Positions 9,444 through 18,033 of a stretch of DNA of 64,000 nucleotides are shown here, piece by piece. The position numbers and the translations under genes were made by a program. The notes under the pieces are model-generated. The model was given only the letters and a program-made list of their open reading frames with translations. It had not been told where the DNA came from and ran no database searches. The DNA is from Brevundimonas sp. PAMC22021 (GTDB taxonomy: Bacteria > Pseudomonadota > Alphaproteobacteria > Caulobacterales > Caulobacteraceae), in assembly GCF_019443405.1 (NCBI RefSeq), contig NZ_CP080376.1, forward strand, positions 1-64,000. The letters are read 5' to 3'. Each line of letters begins with the position of its first letter. Positions within the stretch are counted from its first letter, which is position 1.

Positions 9444-10484
9444 CTAGACCTTTCGCGCACCGTGCTTGTCTAATGCGGCTTCGGCGAGGGTGCGCAGGAT
9501 CGTCTTCCATTTCGGAACGGTGGCGTCCTCCCCGATAACCGAGCTCGACTGTAGAGCATACCCGTAGCTGAACTTGCCGTGCACGATGGAGTTGCGGAAA
9601 GCGTAGAGCGCCTCGGCGAAGGTGTTGGGAGCCGCGTTGCCCACCAGTCCGTCGGCCTGGGCTGAGGCGATCATCTTGCTGTCCGTCAACGAAGTGATCA
9701 ACTTGAAGATCGGTCCCTTCTCGTCCTTACTGACGAGTTCGAGCACGCGCTTCGAAAAGTCTGCATCGCTCACATTTCCGTCGTGGCGCAGCTTTCTCAT
9801 CTCGGCAGCGTGTCCGAGAAATGAGAAGTGCTCGAGCACGCGGTAGTAGGACACGCAGGCGGCGGCATCATCGGCCTGTGAGAGCCCGTTATAGTAGAAC
9901 CGCATGGGGTCGAGGTTGGTGACGATAGGGGGTGCCACCTCGAGTTCAGGCTCAGGCGCCTCGTCGTCGAACTCGTCCCAGAAGAGCATGCTTTCGTCGA
10001 TCGGGAAGAACGCCGCCAGGCTTCCGAACTTCCGCTCGAAGGCCGCGCAGGCCGAGATAAACACCTGCTCCAGTTCCTCAGGGCCGACCGCGTAGATCCG
10101 CAGGCTGGTGATCTCCTCCCAAGTCCCGAACCACTTGCTGCGGTGGTGACCCTCGAAGGCAAGGGCTGCTAGCGGGGTGGCCTGGCCGAAGGTGCACTCG
10201 ATGCTACCGAACTTGAAGCCACCGCGCGCGTCGGTCCCAAGAGCCATGATGAAATCGTGGTAGCCGCCCAGGCTGAAGCCATGGAAGCCGTGAGCTTTGA
10301 AGTTGGGGTTCACAGCCTCAAGTTCGTCGAGCGTCATGCTTTCGGGCGCGCTGGGCAGCATGAGCTTGGCCCCGATCAAAGGCCAACTCGCCGAGCGGCC
10401 CACGGCCTCGTCCTGCCATATCAGGTGGGCGTCGTAGTAGTCAGAGGCTCCCGGTTCGAACTCGAAGGGAATGAGGGGATCCAA
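9444..10484 (-). CDS. HEPN-domain protein, predicted RNase of the defence island
   Basis: A 346-residue protein with an N-terminal beta-rich region of unknown type and a C-terminal helical domain that carries RNSIVH (about residue 297), a clear Rx4H HEPN motif. It is preceded by YYRVLEHFSFLG and followed by a helix with WKTILRTLAEAAL. HEPN domains with this motif are metal-independent RNases in toxins, abortive-infection proteins and CRISPR ancillary factors. TTG at 10484 is chosen because GGGAG sits seven bases upstream; another TTG at 10511 lacks one. It lies 208 bp upstream of the three-gene cassette on the same strand, so it may be a separate one-gene system like ApeA or an added effector. 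Confidence 0.6.
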   Translation of the reverse strand: MDPLIPFEFEPGASDYYDAHLIWQDEAVGRSASWPLIGAKLMLPSAPESMTLDELEAVNPNFKAHGFHGFSLGGYHDFIMALGTDARGGFKFGSIECTFGQATPLAALAFEGHHRSKWFGTWEEITSLRIYAVGPEELEQVFISACAAFERKFGSLAAFFPIDESMLFWDEFDDEAPEPELEVAPPIVTNLDPMRFYYNGLSQADDAAACVSYYRVLEHFSFLGHAAEMRKLRHDGNVSDADFSKRVLELVSKDEKGPIFKLITSLTDSKMIASAQADGLVGNAAPNTFAEALYAFRNSIVHGKFSYGYALQSSSVIGEDATVPKWKTILRTLAEAALDKHGARKV

Positions 10485-10689
10485 GACGCTCTCCCGGCGG
10501 ATGCAGCCCAAAGCCGGGCACTTCAGAATAGGCGGTTTTAGACCGGCTCAACACCACATCTGGCGCGGCACGGAGTCTGATCGGCGACGGCGGTCGAACT
10601 TCCGCTTCCGGCACCGATCCCAATGTCTGCAACTGGCGCATCGGAGAAGTTGCTGAGCGGGGTTCGGCTCCGGACCTTTTGAGCTGAAG

Positions 10690-10998
10690 TCAGCTTCCTT
10701 CGGGCACATAGATCATGCCGCCGTCGGGCATCTTGTAAGCACTGCCAGCCTTAACGCCTTGGCCCTCGCCGATCTGCCCGTTCGACTGATAGCGGGTGAG
10801 CTCTTCTCCATCCTTCACCGTAATGCGCATGTCGGCTCGGCCGGGGTTCTCAACCACGACGACGTCACGGCTCGTGAAAGGGTTCAACGGGTTCTGCACC
10901 AGCACCACCAGCAGCACGGCGATGATCACGACAAAGACGTCGATCAGATTGACGACCGAAGCGATGGGATCATCGTCATCCTCTTCCAGGAATCGCAT
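10690..10998 (-). CDS. DUF2149 family membrane protein (HmuV-like)
   Basis: A 102-residue protein with one transmembrane helix near the N-terminus (NLIDVFVVIIAVLLVVLVQN) and a short soluble domain. The acidic start EEDDDDPIASVVNLIDVFVV is typical of DUF2149 proteins, which sit after a MotA/TolQ/ExbB gene in clusters with a CobN-like chelatase. ExbD has a similar single-helix topology, so this pair may replace ExbB-ExbD to energise the neighbouring receptor (inference). The ATG overlaps the stop of the upstream gene by four bases. Confidence 0.8.
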   Translation of the reverse strand: MRFLEEDDDDPIASVVNLIDVFVVIIAVLLVVLVQNPLNPFTSRDVVVVENPGRADMRITVKDGEELTRYQSNGQIGEGQGVKAGSAYKMPDGGMIYVPEGS

Positions 10999-11474
10999 CA
11001 GCCGGCTTCCTGCGCGCGTTCTATGGCGCGCAGGTCCTGCAGCAGCCAGCGACGACGGACGGTGAGCAGATAATGGGCAATGCTGGCGGCGATCAGGGCC
11101 AGCGTCACCCCTGAAAAAGCCACCACCATGTTCTCGCCCACACCCGACGCGTCGCCGCGTCCCAGGGAGAGGAGGGCAGGCCCCATCGGGATCATGGTGG
11201 CGACTAGCCCCAGCATGGGCGCGCTTCGCGAAACGATGCGCAGCCCCTCCAGCTTCTTCAGGATCCAGAGCTCAAGGTCGTCGCTGGGCGCATTGGTGCG
11301 CTGCTGATGAACCGCGAGCGGCGAGCGCCAGCCTTTCCGTTGGCGCTGGGCTGCTTCCACGACAAAGGCGCCTAGCGAGAAGAGGGCGAAGGCCAGCGCC
11401 GCCAGGATCAGGATCAGCGCTGGGATGAGAAAGAGGCTGGCGACCTGATAAAGGCCGGCTTCAAGCGCGGGCAT
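10998..11474 (-). CDS. MotA/TolQ/ExbB proton channel family protein (HmuU-like)
   Basis: A 158-residue integral membrane protein. An N-terminal hydrophobic helix (ASLFLIPALILILAALAF) is followed by a cytoplasmic segment and two further helices around APMLGLVATMIPMGPALLSL and FSGVTLALIAASIAHYLL, the arrangement of ExbB/TolQ. The Pro-Met-Gly-Pro segment matches the conserved channel region of the family. The ATG at 11474 lies inside the end of the CobN-like gene (14-base overlap) and the stop overlaps the DUF2149 start, so all are translated as a unit. It probably uses the proton gradient to power the TonB-dependent receptor of this operon. Confidence 0.85.
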   Translation of the reverse strand: MPALEAGLYQVASLFLIPALILILAALAFALFSLGAFVVEAAQRQRKGWRSPLAVHQQRTNAPSDDLELWILKKLEGLRIVSRSAPMLGLVATMIPMGPALLSLGRGDASGVGENMVVAFSGVTLALIAASIAHYLLTVRRRWLLQDLRAIERAQEAG

Positions 11475-14400
11475 GGGCGGACTTTCTACGGGTGGGAAGA
11501 AGGCGGCTGGCTCCGCCGGCGAGCAAGCACGCCAGGAGCAGGGCGATGCCGATCCCGGTTGATGATGAAGGTGCGGGCGGCGCGGGCGGCGACAGCTTCT
11601 CGAGCAGGCGTCCCCGGACCATCGGCGGGGCTGGCTGCGAGGAGGGCGGCTGCGGCGCGGCGGCCTGGGACGGCGGCACTGATTGCCCCGAGGTCGGAGG
11701 TGAGGCGAGGCCAAAGCCGCTGCTCAAGGCTGCCGGAGCCGTCGATGTCGTGGGCATCCTGGACGACAGATCCGAGAGGCCCTGCTGGATCTCGCGGCGG
11801 GTGGTCTCGTTGGCCGCCCAGAGGCCATGATCGATTGCGCGTTGCAATGTCTGAAGCAGCTGGCGCTCGGCAGCCGGATTGTTGGACTGGAACCACTGGC
11901 GCATGTTCATGCCCCGCGCATCCCGCACATAGGTGTCGTGCATCGCCTGCCACTGGTCGGCGCGGACCATGGAGGCGTTGGCCGTCTGCCACCCCAGCAG
12001 GTTCTGCGCCGCCTCGACAATCGACAGCGCGCCGGCATAGCCCTCGGCCTGCATGGCCGCGATCCACTGACGGTTGGTGTAGCGGGTGCGCATCTCGGCG
12101 GCGAGGAAATCGCGCGCGGCCACCGCTTTGGGCGAGCCCGCCCGCGCGTCGGTGATGTAAAGCGATGGCGGCTGACCGTTCACCTTCCCCGCCGCCAGCG
12201 ACAGACCGCCCAGGTATTCGAAAGGATGGTCGGTCGAGAGCACGCCGTGCAGGTTGCTGGAGCGGGACATCACCGCCGCCTCCACGCCTTCGAGTTGCGA
12301 CGAGAAGACGTCGGCGGCTTCGGCCTTCGTTCCCCAGCGGCCTGCGCCATAGACATAGCCGACCTGATCAATGAACTGGTCCGCGGCCTGAGCCGCCTGT
12401 CCATCGCCGTCCTGCGCGACCGCGTCGGGGACCCCGCTGCCATAGTCGCCGGGCGCATTGCTGAAGATGCGCGCGCGGCCGAGCGCCGTGGCCTCTTCGG
12501 CGGACAGGCCCTGCGCCTGAAGACGTTCGGCGGCGCGTCTGCTGTTGCTAGCGATGGCGTTGTTCGGCTCGTCCAGCGCCGACAAACGCTCGATCGCATC
12601 GGCGAGCAGCCTCATGAAGCCGTCGAACTGGTCGCGGTAGACGCCCGTGGCGTGAACCACGACATCGATGCGAGGACGCCCCAAGGCCTCGGCGGGGATG
12701 ATCTCCAGGTTGGTCACGCGTCCGCCGGCGTCCCAGGTCGGACGGAGGCCGAGGGCCTGAAGCACCTGTGCTTCAGGAAGGCCAAGGGTGCGCAAGGTTT
12801 CGGAGGACCAGAGGGTTACCGCGAGCTTGGCCAGGGGGCTGCCGTCATGTTCGGTCGCGTAGGCCTGTCGCAGGCTGTCCAGCGCTTCGCCGCCTGCTGC
12901 ATAGGCGGCCTCGCTGGGGAACTTGTCTGGTGAGAAGGCGTAAAGGTTGCGCCCGCCCACGGCGTCGGGATTGCGGACGGGATCGCCGCCCTCGCCGGGC
13001 AAGACGAACCGGCCGGACAGGGCCGCGAGCATCGCCTCTGTCTCGCCAGGCTGTGCGAGCCGCTGATCAAGCGCCTGCGCCCGCTCGACCTGGCGGCGCA
13101 GCTCTGGATCAGTAATTTCGGTCAAGGGCGCGCCGTCGCGCAGGTGACGGTGAAGCAGGCGATAGGCCGGACCCGCCTGGATGTCGGCGACATCGCCCGC
13201 GAAGACTTCCGCCGGCTCGAGCTCCATGGCGGAGTAGAAGGGGTCGCCCAGCTGCTGCATCACCGTCATCAGCCGGTGCTCGGCCTCGGCCGGGCGGCCC
13301 AGGCTGTGCAGCCCGAGCGGCATGGCGGCGCCGGCGATGGCGTGCAGGTGGTCGTGCAGGCCGAGAAAGAATGACGGGAAGTCCGCTTCTGCCGTCGCGC
13401 GGGTCCAGCCTATGTCGGCGTCCAGATGATCCCGCGCGGCCTGGTCGAGAATGCGGGCCTGCGTCGCCTGCCGCACCGGGCCTTCGTCTAGTTGCTGATA
13501 CTCGTGGATCAGGGCGTGGATGTCGCGAAGTTCGTCCTGCAGTCCTGCGGGAGCAAAGGCCGGCGTCTGGTGGCTGACTGTGACGGCGCGTCCCCGCCGT
13601 TTAGCCTGCATGGCTTCGCCGATGTTGTCCTGGATGTACGGATAGACGACAGGGAGGTCTCCCAGCGCCAGAAAAGGATCGTCATCCATGCCGAGGCCGC
13701 GGTCCTTGCCCGGCAGGAACTCCTGCGTGCCGTGCGTGCCCAGGTGGATCAGGACGTCGACGCGGCCCGCCTCGCGCGCCCAGAGGTAGGCGGCCAGGTA
13801 CAGGTGGTCGGGGGGCACGGCGGTGTCGTGATAGGCCTCGCCTACGCGCGCGGCGCGCGGCGGCTGAGGCATGACGGTCAGGTTCCCGACCTTCATCGCC
13901 GGAATGACGAAGACCGCCTTGCCGTCGACCTGACGCACCGACCAGTGGCTGGCAGGATCATCCCAGCGAGCCAGGATGTCGTCGCGTCTGGTGCTTGGCG
14001 TCCCGGCCAGCCAGCGGCGATAGGTCTCCAACGGCAGGGTGACGGCGAGATCCTTCTCCAGAAGGCTGTCCAGGGTCTCGTGGCGGTAGAAGGCGCCCAG
14101 CATGGCCTGGCCCGCTGTGATGAACCGGGCCTCCGCCGTCGTGGGCACGGCATAGCCGGCGCCCGCCAGATCGGCGGTCAGCGCCTCCAGGCTGCGCGGC
14201 ACGTTGAGGTTGGAAGCCGAGATGTTCGTATCGCCGCCTGGATGGTTCCAGAACATCAGAGCCAGGCGCTTTTCGGCGTTTGATTTCTGACGGAGCCTGA
14301 TCAGCCGCGCGGCCTTGGCGGCGACGGCGTCCACCTGGTCGGAGATGGGCAGCATTTCGCCGTCCGACACGGCCGAGATGACCATCGGATCGATCATGCC

Positions 14401-15357
14401 CCAGCTCTCCGGCGGGGACAGCAGGGCGGCGGCCGTGCGGGAGGGCAGGCCTGTGTCGGCTGCACGCCAGGCCGCCTCATCGCCGTCACGGTAGGAAAAG
14501 GTCATCAGCGCGGGGATGTCGAGCCGGGCGAGCTGGGCCGCGATCGTCTGCCCCGCGACCAGGTGTTGCGTGTTGATCAGGGCCTTCGCATCGATGGCCG
14601 CCGCCGCGTCGTAGAGGCCGGTTTCGCTGCGGCCGTCGAACCAGAGGGCGACGCCGTCGACGCCGCGTCGGTCGAGGGCGGCGATCAGGGCGTCGATCAC
14701 GGCCGTGTCGCCGTCCGCTACGTTGGAGCGGGCGATGATCAGGCCGATGCGGGGGCGGCGCGCTCGGGCGTCTAGCCATTCCGTGAAGGCTTGCGGCGCG
14801 TCGCCTCTAGCCTCCGGATGGTAGTAGCCCGCATCCCCGAGCGGAACAGGCGCGGGCGCCGCAGCTGCGTCGCCGCCGGAGCGCCAGAGGTTCAGGTGCT
14901 GAAATAGGGCGCTGAAGTTCGCGCGCCCGCCCGCCGCGTAATAGCCGGCGATGCGGCGAGCGGCGCTGGCGTCCAGTCCGCCAGAGGCAGGCACGCCGCC
15001 GCCGACGCGGACCCACGGCACGCCCGCTGTCGCCAAGGCGTCGGCGACACGTCCCTCGACCGCCGCGACGTCGCTGGGGCGAGGGGTGTCCAGGATGATG
15101 AGATGCGTCGCCGTCCAGTCTGGTGCTTCCGGAAGGGAAGCGAGGGTGTCGCCGCGCACCTCCACGCCCTGCTTGGAGGCGATCTCTGCGATGCGTTTGA
15201 ACTTGGAAGGCAGGACGAAATCGCTGCCGATCACCTGAACGCGGAGCGGCCGTTCCGTCTGCGCGAAGGCCCCGCCGGCGAACGCCAGCAGGGCCAGAAC
15301 AAGCAGGAGGAAAAGGAGCCTGGGCAAGGGCTCAGAAGTTCGCGGTAAAGCCGACAT
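11461..15357 (-). CDS. CobN/magnesium-chelatase H family protein with signal peptide and C-terminal anchor (HmuS-like)
   Basis: About 1298 residues, the usual size of CobN. The start at 15357 gives a signal sequence (RLLFLLLVLALLAFAGGAFA, cleavage after AFA). The C-terminus has a hydrophobic helix and basic tail (GIALLLACLLAGG, then RRK), so the chelatase body should be periplasmic and membrane-anchored. Cytoplasmic cobalamin-pathway CobN has neither. CobN hallmarks are present, such as LIHLGTHGTQEFLPGK and the VVYPYIQDNIGEAMQAKRRG segment. Bacteroidetes HmuS, a relative in an equivalent operon, is reported to act on haem; here metal insertion into or removal from an imported tetrapyrrole is an inference. 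The start overlaps the receptor gene by 26 bases. No cobS/cobT neighbours are present, against a role in B12 synthesis. Confidence 0.85.
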   Translation of the reverse strand: MSALPRTSEPLPRLLFLLLVLALLAFAGGAFAQTERPLRVQVIGSDFVLPSKFKRIAEIASKQGVEVRGDTLASLPEAPDWTATHLIILDTPRPSDVAAVEGRVADALATAGVPWVRVGGGVPASGGLDASAARRIAGYYAAGGRANFSALFQHLNLWRSGGDAAAAPAPVPLGDAGYYHPEARGDAPQAFTEWLDARARRPRIGLIIARSNVADGDTAVIDALIAALDRRGVDGVALWFDGRSETGLYDAAAAIDAKALINTQHLVAGQTIAAQLARLDIPALMTFSYRDGDEAAWRAADTGLPSRTAAALLSPPESWGMIDPMVISAVSDGEMLPISDQVDAVAAKAARLIRLRQKSNAEKRLALMFWNHPGGDTNISASNLNVPRSLEALTADLAGAGYAVPTTAEARFITAGQAMLGAFYRHETLDSLLEKDLAVTLPLETYRRWLAGTPSTRRDDILARWDDPASHWSVRQVDGKAVFVIPAMKVGNLTVMPQPPRAARVGEAYHDTAVPPDHLYLAAYLWAREAGRVDVLIHLGTHGTQEFLPGKDRGLGMDDDPFLALGDLPVVYPYIQDNIGEAMQAKRRGRAVTVSHQTPAFAPAGLQDELRDIHALIHEYQQLDEGPVRQATQARILDQAARDHLDADIGWTRATAEADFPSFFLGLHDHLHAIAGAAMPLGLHSLGRPAEAEHRLMTVMQQLGDPFYSAMELEPAEVFAGDVADIQAGPAYRLLHRHLRDGAPLTEITDPELRRQVERAQALDQRLAQPGETEAMLAALSGRFVLPGEGGDPVRNPDAVGGRNLYAFSPDKFPSEAAYAAGGEALDSLRQAYATEHDGSPLAKLAVTLWSSETLRTLGLPEAQVLQALGLRPTWDAGGRVTNLEIIPAEALGRPRIDVVVHATGVYRDQFDGFMRLLADAIERLSALDEPNNAIASNSRRAAERLQAQGLSAEEATALGRARIFSNAPGDYGSGVPDAVAQDGDGQAAQAADQFIDQVGYVYGAGRWGTKAEAADVFSSQLEGVEAAVMSRSSNLHGVLSTDHPFEYLGGLSLAAGKVNGQPPSLYITDARAGSPKAVAARDFLAAEMRTRYTNRQWIAAMQAEGYAGALSIVEAAQNLLGWQTANASMVRADQWQAMHDTYVRDARGMNMRQWFQSNNPAAERQLLQTLQRAIDHGLWAANETTRREIQQGLSDLSSRMPTTSTAPAALSSGFGLASPPTSGQSVPPSQAAAPQPPSSQPAPPMVRGRLLEKLSPPAPPAPSSSTGIGIALLLACLLAGGASRLLPTRRKSAHARA

Positions 15358-17284
15358 AGAAGAAGCGGCCCGGCTCGGCGAAGGAGAAGTAGGTCGACTC
15401 GTCAGCCAGCTGCACATCGCCCAGGTTCTGCACGCCCGCCTTCAGCCACAGCTCGGGCGACAAGCGGTAGCCGCCTTCCAGGGACACGAGGGTGTAATCG
15501 GGGACAGGATACTGCACCGAGTTGGACAGCATCCACTGCTCGCCGACGTACTCGCCGCGCCCCTGGACGAACACTGCGTCATTCGGCTCCCACCGCAGGG
15601 TCGCGTGGCCGCTGTGCTCGGGGCGTTCGCTTAGCGGCGTGCCGGTCTCGCGGTTCTCGCTGTCGAGATAGGTGTAGTCGGCCTTCAGCGTAAAGGCCGA
15701 TCCGAGCGGCGCTTCGGCGGCCAGTTCAACGCCTTGGATGCGGGCCTCGGCGATGTTCTGGTACAGCCGCACCTCGCGACCACGCACGCCGCAGAAGGCG
15801 GTGCAGCGGGTCTCGATCAAATCCTCGATGTCATTGTCGAACACGCCGGCGCGGGCCATCCAGCCGTTACGTCGATACTCGGCGGAAACTTCGTACGAGG
15901 TCCCGATCTCCGGCTGCAGGTCCGGGTTGCCGTAGACGGTGAACCGCCCCGCCGCCGCTACCGTAACGAACTCGGGAGACAACTGCTTCAGGCTGGGCGA
16001 CTTGAAGCCGCGGCCGCCTCCAGCCTTGAGGATCAGGTTCTCGGTTGGCGTCCAGACGGCATAGAGGCGCGGGCTGGTCTGCCATCCGTATTCGTCGTGA
16101 TGGTCGAAGCGGGCGCCGCCGGTCAGCGAGAGCGTCGAAGATAGCGTCCATTCGTCCTGGATGAACAGGGCGTAGCGTTCGCCCTCCAGTTGGCCCGACA
16201 GGGACGCCGCGGCGTCCTCCAGCTGCTCGTTTCGCCATTCGCCGCCCAGGCTGACGCGATGAGCCGAGGCAAGGTCAAAGGTTGCGCGCCCGTCCACGAT
16301 GTCTTCGCCAAGACCGACCGGGCGCGTGGCGGTTTGTCCGCCCGTGGCGAAGTTCTCTCGGCCCAGTTCTGACCGGTAGGCGCGGATTGCCGTTTCGCCC
16401 CAGCTCCACTGACCCGTATGCGACAGGGCGTACTGGCGCCGATCCACGGCGTCAGACGTCCGGTAGTAGGTCGGACGCGCGCCCGTGGATAGGGCGTTCC
16501 GATAGCGATCATCCCGTCCACCAAGAACGGTCAGGTCAATCCGTTGCGCAGCGTCAGGCGTCCAGCTCAGAGTGGCCGATCCGGTCAGGGTGCTGCGGTC
16601 CTCGAGGTCGGAAAGGCGCGAATCCCCGTCTGTCGGCGTCTCGTTCCTGCCCTTGGTTTCCGCATAGAGGCTGAGGCCGAGCGTGTTTTGAACCAGGGGG
16701 CCGCCGGCATAGGCGCCAATCTGGTAGGTCTCGCCGCCGCGTCCGTCCTCTCGCAAGCCGCCCATGGTGGTCAGGCTGCCGCGCCATTCGTCGGTGGCGC
16801 CCCGGGTGATCACATTGACGACGCCGCCCAGCGCCTCGGAGCCGTACAGCGAAGACATAGGCCCGCGCACCACCTCCACCCGCTCGATCGCTGCCGCCGG
16901 GGTCCAGCCGAGGTCGAAATCGGCGTGCTGGATCGCGTTCGCCGCCGCATTCACCCGGCGCCCGTCCAGCAGGAACAATGTATGTTCGCTAGGCATCCCG
17001 CGGATCGACACGCCGCGCCGCGTCAGGCCTGCGCCGTTGACCGTAACGCCCGGCACATCCCTCAGAACGTCAGTCAGATCCTGGATTGGACGACGTTCGA
17101 TCTCGTCGCGACCCACCACCGTTACGCTTGCGGGCGCATCCGAAACCGTGCGCTGAGTGGCCGTGGCCGTGACCACGATTTCTTCCAGCTGCTGCGGCTC
17201 GGATGGCTCTGCCGAAGCAGAAGCCGCCGTAGCCATGCCGGCCAGAAGAGCGGCAAGCGGAACCACGCGCGAATGAGAATGCAT
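15332..17284 (-). CDS. TonB-dependent outer-membrane receptor, first gene of the CobN-like operon
   Basis: A 650-residue precursor: signal peptide ending near SASA, a TonB box (EEIVVTAT, about residues 34-41), a plug domain (SVTVVGRDEIERRPIQDLTD through VEVVRGPMSSLYGSEALGGV) and a 22-strand barrel ending in Phe. An extracellular loop carries a cysteine pair (ETRCTAFCGVRG, about residue 495). The family imports siderophores, cobalamin, haem and metals. Linkage to a periplasmic CobN-like protein suggests a tetrapyrrole or metal-chelate substrate. Upstream, 17316-17331 holds an AT-rich motif unusual in this GC-rich DNA. Confidence 0.9.
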   Translation of the reverse strand: MHSHSRVVPLAALLAGMATAASASAEPSEPQQLEEIVVTATATQRTVSDAPASVTVVGRDEIERRPIQDLTDVLRDVPGVTVNGAGLTRRGVSIRGMPSEHTLFLLDGRRVNAAANAIQHADFDLGWTPAAAIERVEVVRGPMSSLYGSEALGGVVNVITRGATDEWRGSLTTMGGLREDGRGGETYQIGAYAGGPLVQNTLGLSLYAETKGRNETPTDGDSRLSDLEDRSTLTGSATLSWTPDAAQRIDLTVLGGRDDRYRNALSTGARPTYYRTSDAVDRRQYALSHTGQWSWGETAIRAYRSELGRENFATGGQTATRPVGLGEDIVDGRATFDLASAHRVSLGGEWRNEQLEDAAASLSGQLEGERYALFIQDEWTLSSTLSLTGGARFDHHDEYGWQTSPRLYAVWTPTENLILKAGGGRGFKSPSLKQLSPEFVTVAAAGRFTVYGNPDLQPEIGTSYEVSAEYRRNGWMARAGVFDNDIEDLIETRCTAFCGVRGREVRLYQNIAEARIQGVELAAEAPLGSAFTLKADYTYLDSENRETGTPLSERPEHSGHATLRWEPNDAVFVQGRGEYVGEQWMLSNSVQYPVPDYTLVSLEGGYRLSPELWLKAGVQNLGDVQLADESTYFSFAEPGRFFYVGFTANF

Positions 17285-17315
17285 AAGAACGACGACCCCG
17301 AAAAGAAGGCGTCGC

Positions 17316-17331
17316 TATGTTATCTTATATC
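17316..17331. promoter_or_regulatory. AT-rich candidate operator/promoter of the receptor operon
   Basis: The stretch TATGTTATCTTATATC stands out by base composition and lies about 35 bases upstream of the receptor start. It shares GTTAT with the motif in front of the ZnuD-like gene, which hints at a common metal regulator (Fur or Zur type). No clean palindrome is present, so this is tentative. Confidence 0.3.
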
Positions 17332-17488
17332 GCCCTGGTCAAGGGTTAGCCCTGATGATTTGCCGCTCGTGTTGAAAAGCGGGTGGAACGTTCGTGGCGG
17401 GAGAGGGTCAGGCTCTTGGTGCATGGCTCTCGATGCATCGACAGCGCCTCCAGGCGCCATCTTGGCGCGCAGCCTTCATCTGGCTTGC

Positions 17489-17938
17489 TCAGCTTGATGC
17501 GATCGGATGCGAGAGGTCTTCTCGCGATGCTGCGACATCTCTCGACAGCGAGCCAATGGTCACTTCGCCGAACCTTTCCAGCAGCCGACGCTCCGCTTCG
17601 GCCATAGCCTCCTCTATCGAGGCGTTGACGGCCCGCTCCACCGGGCACTGGGGATTGTCGTCAGCCAGACCGATGGCGAACACCTTGGGGCTGCCGAGGG
17701 CCTGGTGGATGTCGCGCAGCGTCAACTCGTCAAGGGATCGGGCCAACGTCCATCCTCCGCCGTGACCCTTGACTGAGGTCAGATAGCCTGCGGCCTTGAG
17801 GCTGCCCATGGTTCTGCGCACCACCACAGGGTTGGTGTCCAGCATTCGGCTGATGGTGTCGGATGTCACGGGCTCAGCGAGATGATCCATGTGGATCAGC
17901 ACGTGCAGCATACGGGACAGGCGAGTGTCTGTGGGCAT
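17489..17938 (-). CDS. Rrf2 family transcriptional regulator
   Basis: A 149-residue protein with an N-terminal winged helix (SRMLHVLIHMDH, then VVVRRTMGSLKAAGYLTSVKGHGGGWTLAR) typical of Rrf2. Only one cysteine (NPQCPVERAV) occupies the usual cluster region, so it is unlikely to bind an Fe-S cluster as IscR does; it resembles the redox- or ligand-sensing YwnA-like branch. It is divergent from a thioredoxin-reductase-like gene, with two inverted repeats in the 95 bp between, the expected layout for a repressor of that gene and itself. Confidence 0.9.
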   Translation of the reverse strand: MPTDTRLSRMLHVLIHMDHLAEPVTSDTISRMLDTNPVVVRRTMGSLKAAGYLTSVKGHGGGWTLARSLDELTLRDIHQALGSPKVFAIGLADDNPQCPVERAVNASIEEAMAEAERRLLERFGEVTIGSLSRDVAASREDLSHPIASS

Positions 17939-17962
17939 TCGTCATCATAGCTCAAGCAAGTG

Positions 17963-17983
17963 ACGCAACAAAGCGTGTTGCGT
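17963..17983. promoter_or_regulatory. Inverted repeat, likely Rrf2 operator
   Basis: Perfect 8-base arms ACGCAACA and TGTTGCGT with spacer AAGCG, between the divergent starts. A smaller related palindrome (CAACAAGTTG, 18011-18020) lies just before the flavoprotein gene. Shared CAACA/TGTTG half sites suggest two binding sites for the regulator at 17489-17938. Confidence 0.6.
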
Positions 17984-18033
17984 GATCGTCAATGCTCGCC
18001 TAGGGTAACTCAACAAGTTGCGAGAGGGTGGGT

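Noticed and set aside
11461..15417. Start of the CobN-like protein at 15417
   Set aside because: The extra N-terminus is Ser/Pro-rich antisense-type sequence; starting at 15357 reveals a normal signal peptide.
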